From contig CAMXCT020006334.1 in assembly GCA_947184155.2 (NCBI GenBank), positions 465,580 to 529,579 of the forward strand: a DNA stretch of 64,000 nucleotides. The letters are read 5' to 3'. How positions within the stretch are numbered: position 1 is the stretch's first letter; each line of letters opens with the position of its first letter. The notes beneath the pieces were generated by a model. The model was given only the letters and a program-made list of their open reading frames with translations. It had not been told where the DNA came from and made no database searches. Source of the DNA: Cladocopium goreaui. Its lineage: Eukaryota > Sar > Dinophyceae > Suessiales > Symbiodiniaceae. Positions 61,901 to 64,000 of the stretch are shown here, piece by piece. A program made the translations under genes and the position numbers.

Positions 61901-63991
61901 GAAGGTCACGGCGCTGCAGCTCTGCGAGAGCTTCAGCTCGCTGCCCAGCGAGGCCGATGTCGAGATTTTCCATGGTTAGTTCATGGTGAATCTATGGGAT
62001 TTAATGGGATCCACCATATTTTCTATGGTTTATTATATTTAATGGGATTTAATGGACTTTAATAGGATTTTAATGATGGTTAATGATGGTTATCAATGGT
62101 TTAATGGGCTATCATTGGATTTAATGGACTTTAATGGAAAATGGCCATAGCTATTGGACTAATGGATCTTAATGGATTTTAATGGGATTTAGCCTCTGGT
62201 AAACTAAAAGTTTGCTATTGAAAATGGCCCAATCGAAATAGTGAGTTTTCCCATTGATAGCATATGTAAACGTTTACCAGAGGGTACGGGTAGTGGTTAC
62301 GGATTTAGTGATGGTTGATGGTAATTACCCTCTGGGAAACGTTTACATAACGAACTGGAAAGATCCACCATTTTATAGCTGGGTAAATCAACTATTTCTA
62401 TGGCCATTTTCAATAATGGTGATGGTTGATGGTGAATTATAGTTATTGATGCTTAATATTGGTTAATGAATGATGGTTCATGATTGCTATAGTGATGGTT
62501 GATAGATATAGCCTTTAAACAGTTCGCAATGGAGATGTCTCAACCATCGACGGATACTTAGTGATGGTGAATGATGATAAATGATCAATGGGGACTTTAC
62601 AATGGTTGATGGTTAATGATGGTGATACATGGTGAGTACATAATGGTATATGGTGATGAATGGTTAATAGTGGGGGGCTTCACAGGGGTTTAATGATGGT
62701 AAACGATGGTGATTCATGGTGGTGCTTAATGATTAATAATTGTCCTGAATGGAATTATGATTGGGAACATTTAAGTTGGGAAATAACAATTAATTAATGA
62801 TGACTTAATTCTTTAAACAGTTTATTCATTTAATAAGTCATAGTTAAGTTTAGAATTCCCATGATGGCTCCTGGAGATGTTATTAAACCATAACAATGGA
62901 GACTTCACAATGCTCAATGATTGTTAATGATGCTGATTGGATGGTCATGTGAATCTGGACCGCATCTGGAATTGTTAATACTGGTTTTCATGATGATGAT
63001 GACTGGCGTTGAAGAGTTTTTCATGTTTAATGATTGTGATAAATGGTGATTAATGGTTAGCAATGATTTTATTTATGGAACTAGCCTTTAGTATGTTTAA
63101 GGCGACTTGTTTTTAGTTTCCCAATGGACAATCCACAATTGAATCTATAGGGATTTATTTTGAGGGGGACCCTTTCAGCAAATCCAGGTTGTTTAAGTTG
63201 GTTTACATCTACGTCGTATAACTAGTTTTTTTTTTCCGGACTTTTAACTATGGTATCATGGGAATGTAACAATTGTAAGGGAAATCAATGGGAATTACTG
63301 GGGAATTGACAATCTGGACTATGATGAGATTATAAGATATCAAAAGACATTCATACCAAAGAGATAAATGGGATGTAGCTAGCAATAATTGGGAGTATAA
63401 TTGTGATATATTGTGATATATTGTTATATTGTGATTGTCTGGGAGATGAATATCAAGCTTCTATCTGGACCCAAGGCATAGACAGTTAAATGAAGAATTT
63501 GCCTCCCCGAACTTATTAACAGTTCGACCCTGCCATCAGTCATGGGTTGGGAGATTAGTTTCACACTAAAATTGACTATTTTCAGGGGTCTATGTTTATT
63601 TGGGGTAGGATAATTAATGATTGAGATGATTATTGGAATATGCTGTATTGAAATACACTATTTTGGGAGGTGTTACCCGGTCCCCAGAAGTTAATAGCCA
63701 GGGTTTACTCATCAAGGGTTGAAATTGATGGCTAAGTTGGTTTGTAACTCCACTAACTAGGGTTTATGGTACAGTAGATATAGCGAACAGGTTAATGGGG
63801 GCTTATAGACCAACTATGTTTACCGGGCACCACACTCTATGGCTTGAAATCTTTTGGTACCATGGTTTCTACATCATACAGAAGTTGATTTTGTTCATTT
63901 TTTTGGTTGGATACACAGCACCATGTATAACCCATTCAACCTGAATCTTCTAGCAGGGGATCCGCAAACCCTCAAGAAAAACATCTGCGTG
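28851..63991 (+). CDS. Long intron-rich gene for a coiled-coil Ala/Gln-rich protein (partial, provisional)
   Basis: About 20 short exons over 35 kb can be chained on the + strand; most neighbours are phase-compatible. The first part is clearly coiled coil (TLLLNLRERTEEALGEANTR, then LVEEKDQLEAELAKLNAQ). The middle has a globular-looking part (DFRSTEKLTYDDRFVKALGE) and then Ala/Gln/Ser-rich helical exons, two of them exactly 33 bases. The end has TALQLCESFSSLPSEADVEI and GDPQTLKKNICV. I do not recognise the family. Donors are a mixture of GA, GT and GC. The phases do not join at 57,016-58,643, 58,796-59,995 and 60,089-61,875, so exons are missing there, or more than one gene is present. Start and end are not in view. 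Confidence 0.45.
29043..29133. mobile_element. Inverted-repeat element, family 10 (ACCTAGACCCTCC ends)
   Basis: TACCTAGACCCTCC pairs with GGAGGGTCTAGGTA (GCGGAGGGTCTAGGTA) over 91 bases. Single copy in the window. Confidence 0.55.
29195..29260. mobile_element. Inverted-repeat element, family 9, short copy
   Basis: GGTTGGTGGTTTCAA pairs with TTGAAACCACCAACC over 66 bases. Confidence 0.6.
29929..30025 (+). CDS. Long gene, coiled-coil exon
   Basis: After catcag|, phase 0: LLLNLRERTEEALGEANTRE, QASSKKAVAEGL plus one base. Donor CTTC|gacgtg (GA). The single C plus TG of the next exon restores a Leu codon and the heptad continues as GL-LVEEKDQ. An alternative frame in the same place (QWQKDFDVFAKPDTAMLINR then HG and stop at 30,076) also looks protein-like, so the frame is not certain. 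Confidence 0.55.
30869..30966 (+). CDS. Long gene, coiled-coil exon (LVEEKDQLEAELAKL)
   Basis: After ggcag|, 2 bases then VEEKDQLEAELAKLNAQIAA, RQVEVEAAPSRA; a textbook two-stranded coiled-coil heptad. The end is uncertain: CAG|gtggaa (30,936), GCC|gcaaat (30,966) both leave phase 0. The phrase CAGGTGGAAGTG recurs at the end of the 42,020 exon. Confidence 0.6.
30987..31449. other. Intron sequence before the 31.5 kb satellite
   Basis: AT-rich, no supported exon. Contains a TCCATAGCCATTTTG run (31,109-31,123) that partly resembles the dinoflagellate spliced leader; see rejected items. Confidence 0.4.
31450..32462. repeat. 1-kb satellite of AATATCCATTA / AATATCCATGA units
   Basis: About 90 units of 10-12 bases (AATATCCATTA, AATATCCATGA, AATATCCACCA). 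Higher-order repeats are visible, for example about 31,800-31,920 against 31,920-32,040, and a 36-base trimer with CCACC from 32,165 on. Confidence 0.9.
32508..32586 (+). CDS. Long gene, exon (KAFSVEAIQTQADAAKASGA)
   Basis: After ccacag|, phase 0: KAFSVEAIQTQADAAKASGA, DAASWV plus one base. GC-rich and Ala-rich, immediately after the AT-rich satellite. Donor GG|gaaata (GA) gives the phase needed by the next exon; TGG|gtggga at 32,583 is the alternative. Confidence 0.6.
32587..34147. other. Intron with AT microsatellites and a C-tract triplicate
   Basis: No supported exon. (TA)n runs at about 32,645-32,665 and 32,742-32,765; the triplicate is listed separately. Confidence 0.4.
33373..33665. 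repeat. Three copies of an 88-110-bp unit with poly-C tract
   Basis: Units begin CATCTTCCGTAACGTAAAGG near 33,373, 33,463 and 33,572. Each has GAAGTGCTCGTCAAGAACGT, TAATACA, a C-rich tract of variable length and sequence, then TGATGATCATACGACAGCAT. The variation between units is concentrated in the C-tract. Confidence 0.85.
34148..34258 (+). CDS. Long gene, exon (RPFEPAPPGVLDPMGFQTG)
   Basis: After accag|, 2 bases then RPFEPAPPGVLDPMGFQTGV, KALEAADVEVDLSEGL plus one base. Donor CTCG|gattgg (GA) is needed to join in frame to GAC of the next exon. The intron starts exactly with a family-6 terminal repeat. Confidence 0.62.
34259..34348. mobile_element. Family-6 inverted-repeat element at a splice donor
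   Basis: GATTGGTTTAGGGGACAATTTT pairs with AAAATTTTCCCTTAAACCAA (imperfect). Same terminal motif as at 14,090-14,200. Its first base is the first base of the intron. Confidence 0.6.
34809..34913. mobile_element. Inverted-repeat element, family 8 (GTGGGTAAAACAATG ends)
   Basis: GTGGGTAAAACAATGTCATAAACCATCC pairs with GGATGGTTTACGGCATTGTTTTACCCAC, about 105 bases, with 26 of 28 terminal bases paired. It ends 10 bases before the acceptor of the next exon. Confidence 0.8.
34924..35012 (+). CDS. Long gene, exon (DFRSTEKLTYDDRFVKALGE)
   Basis: After gggag|, 2 bases then FRSTEKLTYDDRFVKALGEK, WKVPGNHGA. Charged and aromatic, so this part looks globular. Donor GCG|gtgagc is a strong GT donor. High GC at third positions. 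Confidence 0.65.
35013..36774. other. Intron of the long gene
   Basis: No well-supported exon. ORFs at 35,515-35,760 on both strands are not convincing. Holds the family-1 element at 36,360. Confidence 0.4.
36360..36465. mobile_element. Foldback element, TIR family 1
   Basis: TACCCTCTGGTAATTTAACAT to GTAAACGTTTACCAGGC; the right TIR is decayed (CCAGGCCGAGTA for CCAGAGGGTA). Confidence 0.7.
36775..36843 (+). CDS. Long gene, exon (EQGHKAVEDAQERFGVRG)
   Basis: After gccag|, phase 0: EQGHKAVEDAQERFGVRG, CRLAW. Donor TGG|gtaggg. Both ends phase 0, matching its neighbours. Confidence 0.58.
37487..37585. mobile_element. Decayed foldback element, TIR family 1
   Basis: GTGGTACGGTAATGTAACATGG to CATAGCTATGTTGAAGTACCAGACGGTA; internal landmarks GGTTATGGAAATGG and GGGTGATTTTCCATAG present. 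Confidence 0.55.
38089..38142 (+). CDS. Long gene, exon (ARAAAVTQKTTEETGGLQ)
   Basis: After cgccacag|, 18 codons in phase 0: ARAAAVTQKTTEETGGLQ. Donor CTGCAG|gatcca (GA). The open frame runs further upstream to 37,948, so the acceptor could be earlier (ccggag| at 38,020). Confidence 0.5.
38619..38732 (+). CDS. Long gene, exon (MVGRSEHRHALVKSWGRYN)
   Basis: After tccag|, phase 0: MVGRSEHRHALVKSWGRYNA, EELDRLLSRFMELVQQVQ; helical, with regularly spaced Leu. Donor GTGCAG|gattcg (GA), nearly the same string as the previous exon's donor. The frame stays open to 38,796, so a later donor is possible. Confidence 0.58.
39275..39352 (+). CDS. Long gene, Ala/Gln/Ser-rich exon
   Basis: After gcgtag|, phase 0: AFQSASSQLQSATEQ, GMATASSALAQ. 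Donor GCGCAG|gtgggg. The last 11 codons resemble the two 33-base exons at 40,976 and 42,020; a later acceptor (agcag|, 39,320) would make this a 33-base exon too. Confidence 0.52.
39353..40195. other. Intron of the long gene
   Basis: Contains the family-3 element at 39,393. ORFs at 39,771-40,178 on both strands are not supported. Confidence 0.4.
39393..39498. mobile_element. Inverted-repeat element, family 3
   Basis: GGGTGTGTCTGAAAATAGTGTACCCC pairs with ATACCCTATTTTCAGACAAACCC. It starts 40 bases after the donor of the exon at 39,275-39,352. Confidence 0.7.
40196..40573 (+). CDS. Unrecognised 125-codon ORF with a hydrophobic segment
   Basis: ATG in context tgccATGG opens MEPEGDYIHVATDRDVWKS and runs to TAA. 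Residues about 52-85 are hydrophobic (HIPVAWIHLVFVGIAAGVF, then TAVWLDTVAGF), long enough for one membrane span. It lies within what I read as an intron of the long gene. It may be a nested or separate small gene, an old gene fragment, or a chance ORF. I do not recognise it. Confidence 0.3.
   Translation: MEPEGDYIHVATDRDVWKSLSESFLQWHGFTRTHNNVEMLEQNPWDKPKRLLHIPVAWIHLVFVGIAAGVFTAVWLDTVAGFSVWARSEILQGYEANITSGFRRLCCHLNMLGGPFLLQIAVPNA
40798..40915. mobile_element. Foldback element, TIR family 1
   Basis: TACCCTCTGGTAAACTAACAT to GTATGTTTACCCAAGGGTA, 118 bases. Confidence 0.75.
40976..41008 (+). CDS. Long gene, 33-base exon (ASSQANAALQQ)
   Basis: After gagtcag|, 11 codons ASSQANAALQQ in phase 0, then CAG|gcgcct (GC donor). 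A family-1 element starts 10 bases into the following intron. Another frame (AASASNDGPETTRVRPPHK from atccag| at 40,931) is open and cannot be excluded. Confidence 0.5.
41019..41137. mobile_element. Foldback element, TIR family 1, next to a splice donor
   Basis: TACCCTCCGGTAAACTAACATATG to GCTATGTTAAATTACCAGAG; it starts 10 bases after the donor of the ASSQANAALQQ exon. Confidence 0.72.
41734..41834. mobile_element. Inverted-repeat element, family 5 (GGTTATGGGTCAAAACC ends)
   Basis: GGTTATGGGTCAAAACCC pairs with AGGTTTTGACCCATAACCC. A single end recurs at 60,811-60,829 (GAGGTTTTGACCCATACCC). Confidence 0.7.
42020..42052 (+). CDS. Long gene, 33-base exon (GMTTASQAAAQ)
   Basis: After aaatcag|, 11 codons GMTTASQAAAQ in phase 0; closest to the GMATASSALAQ end of the 39,275 exon. 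Donor CACAG|gtggaa, or the exon may run on as VEVT. Confidence 0.5.
42447..42546. mobile_element. Decayed foldback element, TIR family 1
   Basis: GGTATGGTGAACTAACCTGGC to GCATTTTGTATTTTTACCAGAGGTTA, inner landmarks CTATGGAAA and TTTTCCATAG. Confidence 0.5.
43400..43492. mobile_element. Decayed foldback element, TIR family 1
   Basis: Left TIR lost; GCTATGGAAAATGG to TAGCTATGTTGCATTACCAGAGGGCA. Confidence 0.5.
44552..44618. mobile_element. Inverted-repeat element, family 7 (TTCAACAAGTGTC ends), copy 1
   Basis: TTCAACAAGTGTCCTGAAATATG pairs with AGTTAGGACACTTGATGTTGAA over 67 bases. Confidence 0.65.
44731..44798. mobile_element. Inverted-repeat element, family 7, copy 2
   Basis: TTCAACAAGTGTCTTGAAATATG pairs with AGTTAGACACTTGTTGAA over 68 bases; 112 bases after copy 1, in the same orientation. 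Confidence 0.65.
44934..45192. repeat. Degenerate CCAAAA / AGCCAAA minisatellite
   Basis: Units such as AACCAAAAGCCAAAAGCC and AAGTGAAACCAAAGCCACA repeat irregularly. Minus-strand ORFs rich in Phe, Leu, Trp and Gly through it are artefacts. Confidence 0.85.
46312..46414. mobile_element. Inverted-repeat element, family 4 (AGGTTTCC ends), copy 1
   Basis: AGGTTTCCATAAATGGTGATACCC pairs with GGGGGTACCCCCATTTCAGGAAACCCT. Shares GGTTTATAAT/GGATGA inner parts with the copy at 49,931. Confidence 0.6.
47869..47971 (+). CDS. Long gene, exon (VSPPIPVGRLAGRFKLQLW)
   Basis: After ccaccag|, phase 0: VSPPIPVGRLAGRFKLQLWR, ASSDFQLKLPLASQ plus one base. GC-rich island in AT-rich DNA. Donor CAAC|gaggtc (GA) or CGAG|gtccga (47,974); both leave phase 1. 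Tiny candidate exons follow at 49,236-49,250 (ccag|GGGAGGTCACGGTG|gtaggt). Confidence 0.6.
49931..50039. mobile_element. Inverted-repeat element, family 4, copy 2
   Basis: GGTTTCCATAGTCATGGGGG pairs with CCCCCACTGTAGGAAACCCC over 109 bases. Confidence 0.65.
51095..51456. repeat. (TATAA)n array
   Basis: About 360 bases of 5-base TATAA units with TA dinucleotide runs and occasional TAGTA. ORFs of Tyr/Ile through it are artefacts. Confidence 0.9.
51521..51582 (+). CDS. Long gene, exon (SQDLTHAAEVLEQSGQEAF)
   Basis: After cattcag|, 2 bases then SQDLTHAAEVLEQSGQEAFL; helical. Donor CTG|gtgggc (listed) or GGGCAG|gaggcg at 51,570; both leave phase 0. A family-1 element begins about 15 bases downstream. 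Confidence 0.55.
51597..51693. mobile_element. Foldback element, TIR family 1, next to a splice donor
   Basis: Left TIR lost (GTAAACAAACATAGCTATGG), right end complete (CATAGTTATGTTAGTTTACCAGAGGGTA). Confidence 0.72.
51694..53381. other. Intron of the long gene
   Basis: No firm exon. A frame at 52,400-52,590 (RWLLESDAGDSFIKAPRNK) is protein-like and could be one. (TA)n near 51,755-51,795 and 52,013-52,030. Confidence 0.35.
53382..53432 (+). CDS. Long gene, exon (ESELLEESPRGPLGPRR)
   Basis: After ttcgcag|, 17 codons in phase 0: ESELLEESPRGPLGPRR, donor CGACGG|gatttt (GA). Confidence 0.5.
53924..54031. mobile_element. Foldback element, TIR family 1, near-complete
   Basis: TACCCTCTGGTAAACTAACAG to CATAGTTATGTTAGTTTACCAGAGGGTA, 108 bases; both TIRs intact. 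Confidence 0.85.
54160..54257. mobile_element. Foldback element, TIR family 1
   Basis: Left TIR lost; GTTAACATAGCTATGGAAAATC to GTATGTTTACCAGAGGGTA. Confidence 0.75.
54353..54449. mobile_element. Foldback element, TIR family 1, partial
   Basis: ATCCTCTGGTAAACTAGCAC to CATAGCTATGTTAGTTTTC; right TIR lost. The third copy within 530 bases. Confidence 0.65.
56808..56884. repeat. (TA)n array
   Basis: Interrupted TA dinucleotides, 77 bases. Confidence 0.9.
56966..57016 (+). CDS. Long gene, exon (VLATSKVIELPGYRRRT)
   Basis: After aaccag|, 17 codons in phase 0: VLATSKVIELPGYRRRT, donor ACC|gactgg (GA). The frame stays open to 57,079, so a later donor is possible. Confidence 0.5.
57017..58642. other. 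Intron or spacer
   Basis: One family-1 element. A minus-strand frame at 58,249-58,479 (MQLALQGLKDDFADSHHEAL) looks protein-like and may be a separate coding fragment. Otherwise AT-rich. Confidence 0.35.
57432..57543. mobile_element. Foldback element, TIR family 1
   Basis: TACCCTCTGGTAAACTAACAG to GTAGGTTTACCAGGCCGGGTA; the right TIR carries GGCC in place of GA, as at 36,465. Confidence 0.8.
58643..58796 (+). CDS. Long gene, possible exon (LERQHVALAFAAVLDEVPK)
   Basis: After atcaag|, phase 0: NYSKTGRLPDTELERQHVAL, AFAAVLDEVPKSEFSGLHWE, DFFTPLQYLET plus one base. Donor ACAG|gaatac (GA), and a family-1 element starts three bases later. A later acceptor (ttccag|, 58,671) is possible. Phase to the next listed exon does not fit. 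Confidence 0.45.
58800..58909. mobile_element. Foldback element, TIR family 1, at a splice donor
   Basis: TACCCTCTGGTAATTTAACAT to GCAAACTGTTAGTTCACCAGAGGGTA, 110 bases, both TIRs intact; it starts three bases after the exon end. Confidence 0.85.
58910..59994. other. Intron, with a possible unlisted exon
   Basis: A frame near 59,085-59,150 (MEEANKKSINDLGLQRL) may be an exon. (TA)n at 59,912-59,949 precedes the next exon. Confidence 0.35.
59995..60089 (+). CDS. Long gene, exon (QSFALPLGLVSENDEPSEM)
   Basis: After gttaaag|, one base then QSFALPLGLVSENDEPSEMS, NLASEAVPGLL plus one base. GC-rich, acidic. Donor CTGG|gatggt (GA), which is inside the left arm of a 22-base perfect inverted repeat. 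Confidence 0.58.
60088..60171. mobile_element. Short inverted-repeat element at a splice donor
   Basis: GGGATGGTTATGATTAATCT-AT and its exact reverse complement (ATAGATTAATCATAACCATCCC) enclose 40 bases of TTAATAATT-type sequence; 84 bases in all, with 22-base perfect arms. The right arm is followed by AG, so the element has GA...AG ends of its own. Confidence 0.7.
60172..61683. repeat. AT-rich intron with GGTTAATAATGG and ATATA repeats
   Basis: Irregular GGTTAAT/ATGGT repeats to about 60,510, a lone family-1 GACCC-subtype right end at 60,307-60,333, a lone family-5 end at 60,811-60,829, then TATAA-type repeats at 61,285-61,395. No exon seen. Confidence 0.6.
61684..61787. mobile_element. Foldback element, TIR family 1 (GACCC subtype), inverted
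   Basis: TACCTTCTGGCAAATAAACATAGACCC to GGGTCTATGTTAATTTACCAGAGGGTA, 104 bases. Inner sequence (GGAAACTAGTCTTCCAACCCC) is the reverse complement of that at 12,791-12,894. Confidence 0.85.
61875..61974 (+). CDS. Long gene, exon (TALQLCESFSSLPSEADVEI)
   Basis: After gccgccag|, phase 0: DGLLPSPKTKVTALQLCESF, SSLPSEADVEIFH plus one base. Strong GT donor CATG|gttagt. GC-rich. An upstream ATG in the same frame (MAKSPCFCRVFCRQ, from 61,833) would allow a start here instead of an acceptor. Confidence 0.62.
62190..62286. mobile_element. Foldback element, TIR family 1
   Basis: GCCTCTGGTAAACTAAAAG to GTAAACGTTTACCAGAGGGTA, 97 bases. Confidence 0.75.
62326..62416. mobile_element. Foldback element, TIR family 1, partial
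   Basis: TACCCTCTGGGAAACGTTTACAT to ATGGCCATTTTCAATA; right end lost. Only 39 bases after the previous copy. Confidence 0.65.
63081..63956. other. Intron before the last visible exon
   Basis: AT-rich. A lone GACCC-subtype end (CAGGGGTCTATGTTTATTTGG) at 63,582-63,602. No exon seen. Confidence 0.4.
63957..63991 (+). CDS. Long gene, last visible exon (DPQTLKKNICV)
   Basis: After ctagcag|, 2 bases complete Gly, then DPQTLKKNICV, donor GTG|gtaaat. It fits the phase of the exon at 61,875 (IFH-G-DPQTL). An earlier acceptor (acacag|, 63,919) would add MYNPFNLNLLAG in the same frame. The gene runs on past the window. Confidence 0.5.
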
Positions 63992-64000
63992 GTAAATGGA

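Larger units (their letters stand above)
62000..63080. repeat. Degenerate ATGGTTAATGATGG repeats
   Basis: Loose repeats of ATGGT/TTAATG through this intron, interrupted by two family-1 elements. No exon seen. Confidence 0.5.

Overview
The window is nuclear DNA of a eukaryote, most likely a dinoflagellate. The reasons are: short exons that join in frame only if many introns begin with GA (some GC, some GT) and end with AG before a G; head-to-tail copies of one small gene; large amounts of microsatellite and minisatellite; and many short palindromic insertion elements in the introns. There are no bacterial operons, tRNA, rRNA or CRISPR features. All convincing coding sequence is on the + strand.

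Layout. 1-1,540: degenerate palindromic repeats and one short inverted-repeat element. 1,540-4,976: a 3.4 kb ATC-triplet satellite with a higher-order unit. 5,047-26,651: an array of at least four complete, and one partial, copies (called 0, A, B, C, D) of a small gene for a Gly-rich or Gly/His-rich protein with a divergent RRM-like domain. Copy A is inflated by a 4.7 kb intron that holds four unrelated tandem-repeat arrays. 22,294-22,732 holds a possible unrelated small gene, half of which recurs in degraded form at 28,093-28,215. From 28,851 to the right edge runs what I read as one very intron-rich gene of about 20 visible short exons (33-154 nt) over 35 kb. It encodes a helical, coiled-coil, Ala/Gln-rich protein that I do not recognise; both its ends lie outside what I can define. 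A 1 kb satellite (31,450-32,460), a C-tract triplicate (33,373-33,665) and AT-rich simple repeats sit in its introns.

The theme of the window is intron birth and turnover. About 20 copies of one roughly 105 bp foldback element (TIR TACCCTCTGGTAA) and at least nine further families of 70-120 bp inverted-repeat elements are scattered through introns, in several cases starting or ending at or within a few bases of a splice site. In the RRM array, copies C and D have nearly identical exons and 5' flank but introns I cannot align; copies A/B and C/D carry their last intron at positions 13 nt apart; and copy B has an extra intron that A, C and D lack. This fits introner-like transposable elements generating introns, with GA-AG splicing, observed here among paralogues in one window.

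Limits: exon boundaries were set by eye from reading frame, phase compatibility, paralogue comparison and AG acceptors. The exon 1/exon 2 junction of the RRM genes does not resolve in frame with simple boundaries, and several exons of the long gene are provisional. No transcript or homology search was possible.
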